Below, piece by piece: positions 1-8,535 of a stretch of DNA of 64,000 nt (the stretch's first letter is position 1; every line of letters begins with the position of its first letter). This DNA comes from Natronococcus pandeyae (GTDB taxonomy: Archaea; Halobacteriota; Halobacteria; Halobacteriales; Natrialbaceae). The position numbers were made by a program, and so were the translations under genes. The DNA is taken from positions 620,001 through 684,000 of the forward strand of contig NZ_PHNJ01000001.1 in NCBI RefSeq assembly GCF_008122205.1, in the 5' to 3' direction. The notes under the pieces were generated by a model, which was not told the origin of the DNA, did no database searches, and saw nothing but the letters and a program-made list of their open reading frames with translations.

Positions 1-67
1 GACGACTGAGGAGTTGCTCGAGACCGCACGCGCCCTCGAGAACTCCGTCACCTTCACCTCGGAGTGA
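1..67 (+). CDS. C-terminal end of probable PurK (partial)
   Basis: The first 67 bases hold an open frame that ends with TGA at 65-67 and encodes about 21 residues (ending ALENSVTFTSE). Its stop lies directly before purE, and purK-purE is the usual order in haloarchaea, so the likely product is the C-terminus of N5-carboxyaminoimidazole ribonucleotide synthase, an ATP-grasp enzyme of purine synthesis. The assignment rests on position and a weak resemblance of the tail. The rest of the gene lies outside the window. Confidence 0.5.
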   Translation, partial: TTEELLETARALENSVTFTSE

Positions 68-81
68 GTCCCACTGAACCC

Positions 82-714
82 ATGAGCGACACCGTATCCG
101 ATCTGATCGATCGATTGCACCGCGAGGCCGAGATGGATCTGCCCGACGCAGAAACCCCCGACGTGGGGATCGTGATGGGCAGCGACTCGGATCTCGGGGT
201 CATGTCGACCGGCGGCTCCCGTCAGGGGGCCTACGACGCGTTCGTCGACGAACTCGGCTTCGAGGAGCAGACCGACTACGAGAATCCGCCCGACGCCCGA
301 TTCACCTTCGAGACCTACGTCACCTCGGCCCACCGTACGCCGGACCTGATGACGGCGTACGCCGAGACGGCGGAGGAGCGGGGCCTCGAGGTGCTCATCG
401 CCGGCGCCGGGGGCAAGTCCGCGGACCTGCCGAACATGACGGCCTCGATCGCCTACCCCCTGCCGGTGATCGGGGTTCCCGTCCAGGAGAAGTCCGTCGA
501 CAGCGTCATCGGGATGCCGACCGGCGCGCCGCTGGTAGCTGTCGACGCGGGCAAGTCGTTCAACGCGGCGCTCTCCGCGGCCCAGATCCTCGCCCGACAG
601 CACGAGACCGTCCGAGAGCGACTCCTCGAGTACCACGAAGGGCTACAGGAGGAGGTCGGACAGGTCTCTCGGGCGCTCCACGACCGGGGAACGGCGGAGT
701 TCTCGAGCGAGTGA
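82..714 (+). CDS. purE: N5-carboxyaminoimidazole ribonucleotide mutase PurE
   Basis: Cytosolic purine-synthesis enzyme that turns N5-CAIR into CAIR. The sequence shows the family signature GSDSD near the N-terminus, then SAHRTPD, GAGGKSADLPNM and PVIGVPV. At about 210 residues it is longer than the usual ~165. The extra length is an acidic insertion straight after GSDSD (about residues 40-75) plus a charged N- and C-terminal extension. I prefer ATG 82 (MSDTVSDL); an in-frame GTG at 64 overlaps the upstream stop and would add six residues. The gene probably forms an operon with the upstream purK end. A long palindrome begins on the last base of the stop codon. Confidence 0.93.
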   Translation: MSDTVSDLIDRLHREAEMDLPDAETPDVGIVMGSDSDLGVMSTGGSRQGAYDAFVDELGFEEQTDYENPPDARFTFETYVTSAHRTPDLMTAYAETAEERGLEVLIAGAGGKSADLPNMTASIAYPLPVIGVPVQEKSVDSVIGMPTGAPLVAVDAGKSFNAALSAAQILARQHETVRERLLEYHEGLQEEVGQVSRALHDRGTAEFSSE

Positions 715-795
715 TACGGTCTGCTGTAAGTCATTTCCGGCGCACCCGGGACCCGCCCTCCGTCTGCGCCGGTAAACAGTTACAACAGTCCGTAT
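714..795. repeat. ~82-bp imperfect palindrome, copy 1 of 2
   Basis: Two arms of about 31 nt (714-744 and 765-795) pair with seven mismatches around a 20-nt centre. The outer ends read ATACGG...CCGTAT, with TGTAA/TTACA inside. A second copy with the same outer arms lies at 21442-21520. Both copies start within 0-2 nt of a stop codon, which fits a transcription terminator or a small REP/MITE-like element that favours gene ends. Confidence 0.75.
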
Positions 796-1104
796 GAAAC
801 CCGCCGGAATCGACGACTCCTATCGCGTTCGGTACTAGTGCAAATCGTGAACGATCAGACGAGCGACTGGTAGCCGACTGTCAACGAGCTATATACCGTC
901 TGCTGCCGTCCGTTCAACGGATTCTGATCGGTACGTAACTGAACGGTAACCTGTTCTTTACGGACAGATCGGTCAGCGAACGTCATCCGAGATCATTCGA
1001 CCGAAATCTTCGGCTACGAAAACGGACGCTGGTGCTCCTATCGGCCGAAACTCGAAGAATCAACCCTTATATGGGTGCGGTCTGAACCTTCGAACGTTAC
1101 GGAG
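796..1104. promoter_or_regulatory. Intergenic region carrying the nuo operon promoter
   Basis: No convincing gene is present in these ~310 bases. The right end holds a TATA-like element (CTTATATG, about 1066-1073) 30-35 nt before the nuoA ATG at 1105, which suits a leaderless or nearly leaderless transcript. I saw no clear operator. Confidence 0.5.
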
Positions 1105-1518
1105 ATGAATGATTGGATCGCTATCGGAGCGCTTGCGCTCGTAGGATTGCTGATACCGCTCGGGATGATGGCGGTATCCTACCTCCTGCGACCAAGTGTC
1201 CCCGAAACGAGCAAACGTGCCACCTACGAGAGTGGCGAAGTTCCGACCGGCGGAACGCGCATCCGTTTCAATATCCAGTACTACATGGTTGCGCTTCTGT
1301 TCGTCGTCTTCGACATCGAGACCGTCCTGCTGTTTCCGTGGGCGGTCGTCTACCAGGATGCACTCGCCGCGGAGGAGTACGGCCTGCTCCACGCGCTCGG
1401 GCCGATGCTGCTGTTCGTCGCCATCCTGCTGGTCGGACTCGCCTGGGCGTGGCGCAACGGTGCAGTAGAGTGGGCACAAACGCCCCGACAGGTCGACCCC
1501 GGAGCTGATCGACCATGA
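1105..1518 (+). CDS. nuoA: NADH-quinone oxidoreductase subunit A (NuoA)
   Basis: Small membrane subunit of respiratory complex I and first gene of the operon. The 137-residue protein has three hydrophobic segments. It shows the family pattern YESGE.PTG before the second helix and FDIETVLLFPW in it, the latter being the best-conserved NuoA motif. ATG 1105 is preferred over an in-frame GTG at 1075 because the TATA-like box at 1066-1073 would place transcription near 1100. The stop overlaps the nuoB start by four bases (ATGA). Confidence 0.95.
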   Translation: MNDWIAIGALALVGLLIPLGMMAVSYLLRPSVPETSKRATYESGEVPTGGTRIRFNIQYYMVALLFVVFDIETVLLFPWAVVYQDALAAEEYGLLHALGPMLLFVAILLVGLAWAWRNGAVEWAQTPRQVDPGADRP

Positions 1519-2222
1519 GTAGTGACAAACCACGGCAAGATATCTACGAGAGTACCGTCCCGTCGACTGATACCCGGGAGTCGCGGATGGGTGCCGGTCC
1601 CGACGACCGTTTCAACTCGAAGCTTCGCGAGGCGTTCGGATCGTCGCCGTTTATCCTCACGAAGTTCGACAAGTTCATGAACTGGGTTCGGGGGAACTCG
1701 ATGTTCATGCTGCAGTTCGGGATCGCCTGCTGCAGTATCGAGATGATCCACACCTACGCGATCAAACACGACCTGGACCGCTTCGGTGCGGGGGTTCCCC
1801 GCGCCTCGCCGCGCCAGGCCGACGTGATGATCGTTCCGGGAACTATCGTCTCGAAGTTCGGACCCCGGATGAAGCGCGTCTACGACCAGATGCCCGAACC
1901 CAAGTTCGTCGTCGGGATGGGTTCCTGTACGATCTCCGGCGGCCCGTTCCAGGAAGGGTACAACGTCGTCAAAGGTGCCGAGGAGATCATCCCGATCGAC
2001 ATCCACGTCCCCGGCTGCCCGCCCCGTCCGGAGGCGCTGATCTACGGCGTCGCCAAACTGCAAGAGCGGATCCGCAACGGCGAGACCTCGCCCGTCGTGG
2101 TCAAACCGTACGAACTCGAGCAGTTCGGCGACCTCCCGAAGGACGAACTCGTACAGAAACTCGCGGACGACATCGACGAGGAGGACCTCGTCATGCGGTA
2201 CAACTGGGCTGATTCACCATGA
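1515..2222 (+). CDS. nuoB: NADH-quinone oxidoreductase subunit B (NuoB)
   Basis: Peripheral-arm subunit that carries the terminal [4Fe-4S] cluster N2 and passes electrons to the quinone. The ligands are visible: the adjacent pair in GIACCSIEM (C72, C73), then C138 in [10 protein letters not shown] and C167 in VPGCPPRPE. The first ~50 residues are an acidic extension typical of halophiles. It overlaps nuoA and nuoCD by 4 nt each, so translation is probably coupled. Confidence 0.96.
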   Translation: MSSDKPRQDIYESTVPSTDTRESRMGAGPDDRFNSKLREAFGSSPFILTKFDKFMNWVRGNSMFMLQFGIACCSIEMIHTYAIKHDLDRFGAGVPRASPRQADVMIVPGTIVSKFGPRMKRVYDQMPEPKFVVGMGSCTISGGPFQEGYNVVKGAEEIIPIDIHVPGCPPRPEALIYGVAKLQERIRNGETSPVVVKPYELEQFGDLPKDELVQKLADDIDEEDLVMRYNWADSP

Positions 2223-3874
2223 GCACGGGACTCGAAAAGCAGACTCCAGGCGAGGTCACGGAGGACGAACTCGAGGCGCTGATCGGTGATCGTGCGCTCA
2301 GGCGCGACGATCATCTCAATGCTCCCGGCTTCGTCATCCGGCCGGACGACGTCCAGGACGTCCTCTTCGACCTGCGAGATGAGGCGGGGTTCGACCACCT
2401 CTCCTGTCTCACCGCACAGCAGTACGAGGACCGGTACGAGTCGATCTACCACCTGAAGAAGTACGACGATCCGACCCAGGAGGTTTCGGTCGTCGTTCCG
2501 ACGTCGACCACCGAGCCCGTCAGTCAGACGGCAGAGCCGGTGTTCCGGACGGCCGACTGGCACGAACGGGAGGCGTTCGACCTGGTCGGCATCGACTACG
2601 AGGGCCACCCCGATCCGCGGCGAATCCTCCTGCCCGAAACCTGGCAGGGCCACCCGCTCTCGCTCGACTACGACCAGGAGAAACCCCAGATCGTCACGCT
2701 TTCCGAGCACGCCAACCCGATCCAGCCGGACCATCACGACGAGGAGTCCGACACGATGTTCCTGAACGTCGGGCCACACCACCCGGCCACCCACGGCGTG
2801 CTCCACGTCAAGACCGTCCTCGACGGTGAGACGGTCGTCGACGTCGACCCCGACATCGGCTATCTGCACCGCTGCGAGGAGCAGATGTGCCAGCAGGGCA
2901 CCTACCGCCACCAGATCATGCCCTACCCGGACCGCTGGGACTACGTCTCGGCGGGGCTGCTGAACGAGTGGGCGTACGCCCGTGCGGCCGAGGACCTCGC
3001 GGACATCGAGGTCCCGGAGTACGCCCAGATCATCCGGACGATGGGCGCCGAACTGTGTCGGATCGCCTCGCACATGCTCGCGCTCGGGACGTTCTGTCTC
3101 GACGTCTACGGCGACTTCACCGCCGTCTTCCAGTACGCCTTCCGCGACCGCGAGGTCGTCCAGGACATCCTCGAGGACCTCACCGGTCAGCGACTGATGT
3201 TCAACTACTTCCGACTCGGCGGGGTCGCCTGGGACCTGCCCGAACCCCGCGAGGAGTTCCTCGAGAAGACCCGTGATTTCCTCGACGAACTCCCCGCGAA
3301 GATCGACGAGTACAACGACATGGTCACCAGCAACGAGATCTTCCAGGTTCGGTGTACGGATACGGGGATCCTCGAGCCGGAAGTCGCCAAATCCTACGGC
3401 TGCACGGGACCAGTCGCCCGCGCCTCGGGCGTCGACTACGACCTCCGCCGGGACGACCCCTACGGCTACTACGAGAACCTGGAGTGGGACGTCGTCACTC
3501 GAGACGGCTGTGACAACTACGCCCGCGTCCTCTGTCGCATGCAGGAAGTCGAGGAGTCCGCGAAGATCATCGAGCAGTGTCTCGACCTGCTCGAGGAGTG
3601 GCCCGAAGACGAGCGAAACATCCAGGCCAACGTTCCGCGGACGCTCAAGCCGGATGCCGACACCGAAGTCTACCGCGCCGTCGAAGGGGCGAAAGGCGAA
3701 CTCGGCATCTACATTCGGTCGGACGGCACCGACAAGCCCGGTCGGTTCAAGATCCGCAGCCCGTGTTACCACAACCTCTCGACGCTCGGAGTGATGACCG
3801 AGGGGGAGTACATTCCTGACCTCATCGCCTCGCTCGGCAGCCTCGACATCGTACTCGGGGAGGTGGATCGATGA
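2219..3874 (+). CDS. nuoCD: NADH-quinone oxidoreductase, fused NuoC-NuoD
   Basis: A 551-residue fusion. Residues ~20-165 match NuoC (30 kDa subunit), with the motif [12 protein letters not shown] and HPDPRRIL at about 114-137. Residues ~180-551 match NuoD (49 kDa subunit), starting at [13 protein letters not shown], which helps form the quinone site with NuoB. NuoCD fusions are common in bacteria and occur in haloarchaea, so the fusion itself is not a defect. The C-terminus [13 protein letters not shown] is the normal NuoD end. It overlaps nuoB and nuoH by 4 nt each. Confidence 0.96.
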   Translation: MSTGLEKQTPGEVTEDELEALIGDRALRRDDHLNAPGFVIRPDDVQDVLFDLRDEAGFDHLSCLTAQQYEDRYESIYHLKKYDDPTQEVSVVVPTSTTEPVSQTAEPVFRTADWHEREAFDLVGIDYEGHPDPRRILLPETWQGHPLSLDYDQEKPQIVTLSEHANPIQPDHHDEESDTMFLNVGPHHPATHGVLHVKTVLDGETVVDVDPDIGYLHRCEEQMCQQGTYRHQIMPYPDRWDYVSAGLLNEWAYARAAEDLADIEVPEYAQIIRTMGAELCRIASHMLALGTFCLDVYGDFTAVFQYAFRDREVVQDILEDLTGQRLMFNYFRLGGVAWDLPEPREEFLEKTRDFLDELPAKIDEYNDMVTSNEIFQVRCTDTGILEPEVAKSYGCTGPVARASGVDYDLRRDDPYGYYENLEWDVVTRDGCDNYARVLCRMQEVEESAKIIEQCLDLLEEWPEDERNIQANVPRTLKPDADTEVYRAVEGAKGELGIYIRSDGTDKPGRFKIRSPCYHNLSTLGVMTEGEYIPDLIASLGSLDIVLGEVDR

Positions 3875-4953
3875 TCGAGGTGCCACTACAGCAAAGCGAC
3901 ACCGTCTTGCTCCCCGAACGGATCGGCGAGCTAACCGGGCTGGATCAGTTCGGTATGGCCGGCGAACTGCTCGCGGCGTTTCTCGCGGCGTTCGTCGTCG
4001 GAAACCTGATGCTGGCGATGACCGGTGTCGCCGGCCCGTGGGCGAAACGGAAGATCACCGCCGCGTTCACGGATCGAATCGCGGTCAACCGACTCGGACC
4101 GGCCGGCCTGCTGATTATCGTCGCCGACTCGGTTCGCCTGCTCTCCAAGGAGATCATCATCCCCGAGAACGCCGACCGACCGGCCTACGACCTCGCACCG
4201 ATCGTCGTGGCGTCGTCGGCGCTGCTCGGCTTCGCCGTCATCCCGATGGGGAGCGGGATCCACCTCGCCGACCCCGAAGTCGGTCTGGCGTTCGTCTTCG
4301 CCGTCGCCGGCATCGCGAGTATCGGCCTGGTGATGGCCGGCTATGCCTCGGCGAACAAGTACTCGATGCTCGGCGGACTGCGGGCGGTCGCACAGAACGT
4401 CGCCTACGAGATCCCGCTCGTCATCACGGGGATGTCGGTCGTCATCTTCGCCGGCTCCCTGCGGATGAGCGAGATCGTCGCCGTCCAGCAAGAGACGCTC
4501 GTCGCGCTCGGGCCCGTCGCGATCCCGGCCTGGTTCGCGATCGTCAACCCGTTCGCGTTCGTGCTGTTCCTGCTGGCGAACTTCGCGGAGGTCGGTCGGA
4601 ACCCGTTCGACACACCCGAGGCACCGACCGAGATCATCGCGGGCTACCAGACCGAGTACTCCTCGGTCTACTTCGTGTTGATCTACCTCGGCGAGTTCCT
4701 GCACATCTTCCTCGGCGGGGCGATCATCGCGACGATCTTCCTCGGCGGTCCGGACGGACCTGGCCCCGAGTCGATCGGGATCGTCTGGTTCCTCGTCAAG
4801 ATCTGGGGCGTGTTCTTGCTGACCCAGTGGCTCCGCTCGGCGGTGCCCCGGGTCCGCATCGACCAGCTGATCGAGATCGGCTGGAAGGGACTGCTCGTCC
4901 TCGCGTTCGCGAACCTCATCCTGACCGCGGTAATTGTGGGGCTGATAGCATGA
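3871..4953 (+). CDS. nuoH: NADH-quinone oxidoreductase subunit H (NuoH)
   Basis: Membrane subunit of 360 residues with about eight hydrophobic helices, linking the quinone site to the proton channels. The conserved loops are easy to see: [19 protein letters not shown] in the first cytoplasmic loop, [14 protein letters not shown], and [17 protein letters not shown], the strongest NuoH signature. The last helices include [19 protein letters not shown]. It overlaps nuoI by ATGA. Confidence 0.96.
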   Translation: MIEVPLQQSDTVLLPERIGELTGLDQFGMAGELLAAFLAAFVVGNLMLAMTGVAGPWAKRKITAAFTDRIAVNRLGPAGLLIIVADSVRLLSKEIIIPENADRPAYDLAPIVVASSALLGFAVIPMGSGIHLADPEVGLAFVFAVAGIASIGLVMAGYASANKYSMLGGLRAVAQNVAYEIPLVITGMSVVIFAGSLRMSEIVAVQQETLVALGPVAIPAWFAIVNPFAFVLFLLANFAEVGRNPFDTPEAPTEIIAGYQTEYSSVYFVLIYLGEFLHIFLGGAIIATIFLGGPDGPGPESIGIVWFLVKIWGVFLLTQWLRSAVPRVRIDQLIEIGWKGLLVLAFANLILTAVIVGLIA

Positions 4954-5411
4954 TCGGACTACTCAAATCGATGGCAACGACGATGAAACACGCACTGGAC
5001 GGCTCGACGTTCACCGTCGAGTATCCCGAAACCGCACCGGACGTCTCCCCGCGGTTCCGGGGCGTCCACAAGTTCAGCCAGGAGCGCTGTATCTGGTGTC
5101 GCCAGTGCGAGAACGTCTGTCCGAACGACACGATCCAGATCGTGATGGACGACAAGCGCAACGGCGAACAGTACAACCTCCACATCGGACAGTGTATCTA
5201 CTGCCGACTCTGCGAGGAGGTCTGTCCCGTCGACGCCATCCTGCTCACCCAGAACTTCGAGTTCACGGGCGACACCAAACACGACCTGGTGTACAACAAA
5301 GAGCAGTTGAAAGCGGTACCGTGGTACAAGGACATCGACCCGCTCGAGTCACGCGAACCCGACCGAGGCGCGTGGATCGGCGAGGGTGAGGGAGAGGTCG
5401 ATTACCAGTAA
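4950..5411 (+). CDS. nuoI: NADH-quinone oxidoreductase subunit I (NuoI), ferredoxin-type
   Basis: Peripheral subunit of 153 residues with two [4Fe-4S] clusters. Both CxxCxxCxxxCP motifs are complete: C47-C50-C53-C57 and C82-C85-C88-C92. The start at 4950 overlaps the nuoH stop as ATGA. It is followed by 41 untranslated bases before nuoJ1, the widest gap inside the operon. Confidence 0.96.
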   Translation: MIGLLKSMATTMKHALDGSTFTVEYPETAPDVSPRFRGVHKFSQERCIWCRQCENVCPNDTIQIVMDDKRNGEQYNLHIGQCIYCRLCEEVCPVDAILLTQNFEFTGDTKHDLVYNKEQLKAVPWYKDIDPLESREPDRGAWIGEGEGEVDYQ

Positions 5412-5452
5412 CCGGGTCGCCCGTCCCCGAGAACGGGCAGTTTACAAAACCA

Positions 5453-5725
5453 ATGACATACGAGCTGATCGCGTTCGCGCTGTTTGCGTTCGTCACGCTC
5501 ACCAGTGCGCTCGGCGTCGTGCTCCTGGCCGACCCGTGGCACTCGGCGCTAATGCTTGGCGTAACGCTGGTCAGCGTCGCGGTTTACTACGTGATGCTGG
5601 CGGCCGAGTTCGTCGCCATGATGCAGATTCTCGTCTACGTGGGCGGGGTCCTCATCCTCATCACGTTCGCCGTGATGCTCACACAGCGCGACGAGACCGA
5701 GACGAGCGAGGTGGTACAGACATGA
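5453..5725 (+). CDS. nuoJ1: NADH-quinone oxidoreductase subunit J, N-terminal part (NuoJ1)
   Basis: A 90-residue membrane protein with three helices. It covers the conserved N-terminal half of NuoJ, including AEFVAMMQILVYVGGVLILITFAVML, which holds the pi-bulge helix thought to couple quinone chemistry to proton movement. The C-terminal half of NuoJ is a separate gene that starts at 5722. Split NuoJ is known in haloarchaea, so this is a family trait rather than a break. Confidence 0.92.
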   Translation: MTYELIAFALFAFVTLTSALGVVLLADPWHSALMLGVTLVSVAVYYVMLAAEFVAMMQILVYVGGVLILITFAVMLTQRDETETSEVVQT

Positions 5726-6192
5726 CGACCGGTCCGCGACTCCGACTCGGCGAATCACTGCTTCCCGGCGTGCTCGCCGTCGCGCTTTTCGGCGTAATGG
5801 CGCTGGTCGTACTGAACACGTCCTTTACGACGCAGATGGCCGACGCCGGCTATCCCGAGGGGATTTCGATCACCTCCGAGATCGGCTACGCGATGCTCGA
5901 TCTCACGGCCCTGCAGTCGACCGAGGGGAACGTCGGCAACACCGAACCGTTCCTCGCCGCGTTCATCCTGATCGCGGTCGTGCTCGACGCCGCACTCGAC
6001 GCCTCGCTCGTGCTCGCGAAACGCGAGAGCGAGGGACAGCCGGTCGCGGCGCTCACGAGCGTCTCCGGCAGTCCGGGCAGCACCGACAGCAGTCAGGTGG
6101 CCACGACGGACGGCGGCTTCGGGGACGAGGCTGAAACGGACGTCGCCCGCGAGGACGCCTCCGACACCGAGACGGGAGGTGAGGACCGATGA
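5722..6192 (+). CDS. nuoJ2: NADH-quinone oxidoreductase subunit J, C-terminal part (NuoJ2)
   Basis: 156 residues: a first helix (about 15-35), a periplasmic-type loop, and a second helix (about 75-95, FLAAFILIAVVLDAALDASLVLA) matching the last helices of NuoJ. Residues ~100-156 form an acidic Ser/Thr/Asp-rich tail without clear structure. It overlaps nuoJ1 and nuoK by 4 nt each. The assignment rests mainly on its place between nuoJ1 and nuoK. Confidence 0.85.
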   Translation: MTTGPRLRLGESLLPGVLAVALFGVMALVVLNTSFTTQMADAGYPEGISITSEIGYAMLDLTALQSTEGNVGNTEPFLAAFILIAVVLDAALDASLVLAKRESEGQPVAALTSVSGSPGSTDSSQVATTDGGFGDEAETDVAREDASDTETGGEDR

Positions 6193-6494
6193 GCGTCGCC
6201 ATCGAGTACTACGTGTTGCTGTCGATGGCGCTGTTCTGCATCGGCCTCTTCGGGATTCTGACGCGCCGAAACGCACTGATGTTCCTGATGTCCGTCGAGA
6301 TCATGCTGAACGCGGCGAACATCAATCTGATCGCGTTCGCGTTCTACCACGGCAACCTCACGGGACAGGTCTTCGCCCTGTTCACGATGGCGCTCGCCGC
6401 CGCCGAGGTCGCCGTCGGACTCGGGATCATCCTGGTGCTGTATCGCAACTTCCGTGACGTCGACGTCACGGTACCGACGACGATGAGGTGGTAA
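6189..6494 (+). CDS. nuoK: NADH-quinone oxidoreductase subunit K (NuoK)
   Basis: 101 residues with three transmembrane helices, the normal size for NuoK. The central helix carries FLMSVEIMLNAANINLIAF with its buried glutamate, and the third carries ALAAAEVAVGLGIIL with another. These two acids are part of the proton path. The gene follows nuoJ2 with a 4-nt overlap and is separated from nuoL by a single base. Confidence 0.95.
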   Translation: MSVAIEYYVLLSMALFCIGLFGILTRRNALMFLMSVEIMLNAANINLIAFAFYHGNLTGQVFALFTMALAAAEVAVGLGIILVLYRNFRDVDVTVPTTMRW

Positions 6495-6495
6495 G

Positions 6496-8535
6496 ATGGA
6501 AGGGCTATTCGACTACGCTCCGGCGATCGCGTTGTTCCCGCTTGCGGCGTTCGTCATCGCCCTCGCCTTCGGCAACTATCTGCCGAAGAAGGGGGCGATC
6601 CCGGGTATCGTCGCGACGGGCGGCTCACTTGCGCTCTCGCTCGCGATGCTCGCGGCCGTCGCAGGTGGTGAGGAAGGGTATTACCACGACACACTGTACA
6701 CGTGGGCGGCTGGTGACGCCGCCAGCGAGGTCGGCCCCGAGGGGATCGAGTTCACGTTCGGCATCCTGATCGATCCGCTCGCGGCGCTGATGCTGGTGAT
6801 CGTCTCGCTGATCTCGTTCCTCGTCCACGTCTTCAGCCTCGGCTACATGAACGACGAGGGCGAGACCGGGCTGCCGCGGTACTACGCCGGTCTCGGACTC
6901 TTCACCTTCAGCATGCTCGCGTTCGTCTACGCGGACAACCTGCTGATGGCGTTCATGTTCTTCGAACTGGTGGGGCTGTGTTCGTTCCTGCTGATCGGCT
7001 TCTGGTTTCGCACCCGTTCGGCCCCGTCGGCCGCGAAGAAGGCGTTCCTCGTCACCCGTTTCGGTGACTACTTCTTCCTGATCGGGGTCATCGCCATCGC
7101 GGCGACGTTCGGAACGCTCCAGTTCGCCGGTAACGACTCGTTCATCGCGGCCGCAGAGGCCGCCATCGACGGCAACGAGCAACTGTTCGGCTTCGGTGCC
7201 GAGACCTGGGTGACGATCACCGCGCTGCTGGTGCTGGGCGGCGTCGTCGGCAAGTCCGCCCAGTTCCCGCTACACACGTGGCTCCCCGACGCGATGGAGG
7301 GGCCGACCACCGTCTCCGCGCTTATTCACGCAGCGACGATGGTCGCGGCCGGGGTCTACCTGGTCGCCCGGATGTTCGGCTACTACGCGCTCAGCCCGAC
7401 GGCGCTCGCTATCGTCGCGTTCGTCGGCGGCTTCACGGCCCTGTTCGCGGCGACGATGGGTTGTGTCAAAGACGACGTCAAGCAGGTGCTGGCGTACTCG
7501 ACGATCAGCCAGTACGGCTACATGATGCTCGGACTGGGCGTCGGCGGCTACGTCGCCGGCGTCTTCCACCTCATGAACCACGCCTTCTTCAAGGCGCTAC
7601 TGTTCCTCGGTGCCGGTGCCGTCATCATCCTGATGCACCACGAGCAAAACATGTGGAAGATGGGCGGCCTCAAGGACAAGGCGCCCGTCACCTACTGGAC
7701 GTTCGTCGCCGGCGCGCTCGCGCTCGCGGGGATCATCCCGTTCTCGGGCTTCTGGTCGAAGGACGAAATCCTGTACGACGCCCTGATCGTGGGCCTCGAG
7801 GAGCCGCTGATCCTCGCGGCCTACGCGATGGGTCTCGTCGCCGTCTTCTTCACCGGCTTCTACACCTTCCGGATGGTCTTCCTGACCTTCCACGGGAAGC
7901 CGCGAAGCGAGGCAGCCGAGGACCCACACGGCGTCGGCTGGAGCATCAAGCTCCCGCTCCTGACGCTCGGCGTCCTCGCCGTCGTCGCCGGAATCGCCAA
8001 TCTCGCGCCGGTCTACAAACTCACCGGCATCGAACTGACGTTCCTCGAGTCCTGGCTCGAGGGCGGACTCGAGGGGACGACGTACGTCGCCTACACGGAA
8101 CTCCTCGGGGACGTCTACGACACCGGCTTCATCGGGACCGAGTCGACGACGGTCCTGATCGCGGCCGGCCTCTCGCTGGCGCTCGCGTTCTCGGGCGCCG
8201 GCGTGGCCTGGAAGCTCTACAACGTTCCCGAGCCCGTGCGCCACACCGAGAAGCTCGGCGGCGCCTACGACGTCCTGCGGAGCAACTACTACCAGGACGA
8301 GTACCAGGTCTGGCTCGCCGAGGGACTGACGCTCCCGCTGGCTCGAGCGGCCGACCGCTTCGACCAGACGGTCATCGACGGCACCGTCGACGGCGTCTCG
8401 ACGGCCAGTCTGTTCGGCAGTGATCGAGTGAAGCGGATCCAGACGGGTATCGTGACTAACTACGCGGCGTTACTGGTGACCGGGTTCATCGTCTTACTGA
8501 TCGTGCTCGGGATCCTCGGAGGGTGGTTCGTATGA
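6496..8535 (+). CDS. nuoL: NADH-quinone oxidoreductase subunit L (NuoL)
   Basis: Antiporter-like proton-pumping subunit of 679 residues. The family core is clear: HTWLPDAMEGPTTVSALIH followed by AATMVAAGVYLVAR, then KDDVKQVLAYSTISQYGYM, MNHAFFKALLFLGAGAV and FSGFWSKDEIL. The C-terminal ~120 residues include the amphipathic region and final helix that brace the membrane arm. It overlaps nuoM by 4 nt (ATGA at 8532). Confidence 0.96.
   Translation: MEGLFDYAPAIALFPLAAFVIALAFGNYLPKKGAIPGIVATGGSLALSLAMLAAVAGGEEGYYHDTLYTWAAGDAASEVGPEGIEFTFGILIDPLAALMLVIVSLISFLVHVFSLGYMNDEGETGLPRYYAGLGLFTFSMLAFVYADNLLMAFMFFELVGLCSFLLIGFWFRTRSAPSAAKKAFLVTRFGDYFFLIGVIAIAATFGTLQFAGNDSFIAAAEAAIDGNEQLFGFGAETWVTITALLVLGGVVGKSAQFPLHTWLPDAMEGPTTVSALIHAATMVAAGVYLVARMFGYYALSPTALAIVAFVGGFTALFAATMGCVKDDVKQVLAYSTISQYGYMMLGLGVGGYVAGVFHLMNHAFFKALLFLGAGAVIILMHHEQNMWKMGGLKDKAPVTYWTFVAGALALAGIIPFSGFWSKDEILYDALIVGLEEPLILAAYAMGLVAVFFTGFYTFRMVFLTFHGKPRSEAAEDPHGVGWSIKLPLLTLGVLAVVAGIANLAPVYKLTGIELTFLESWLEGGLEGTTYVAYTELLGDVYDTGFIGTESTTVLIAAGLSLALAFSGAGVAWKLYNVPEPVRHTEKLGGAYDVLRSNYYQDEYQVWLAEGLTLPLARAADRFDQTVIDGTVDGVSTASLFGSDRVKRIQTGIVTNYAALLVTGFIVLLIVLGILGGWFV

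Noticed and set aside
890-915. CCGTCTGCTGCCGTCCG, similar to the palindrome arms at 714
   Set aside because: Only a short partial match without a paired arm; not counted as a third copy.
2042-3886. Very long open frame (about 614 codons) antisense to nuoCD
   Set aside because: High-GC genomes leave long antisense frames; the translation is Arg/Asp/Val-rich without motifs, and the sense strand is a clear NuoCD.
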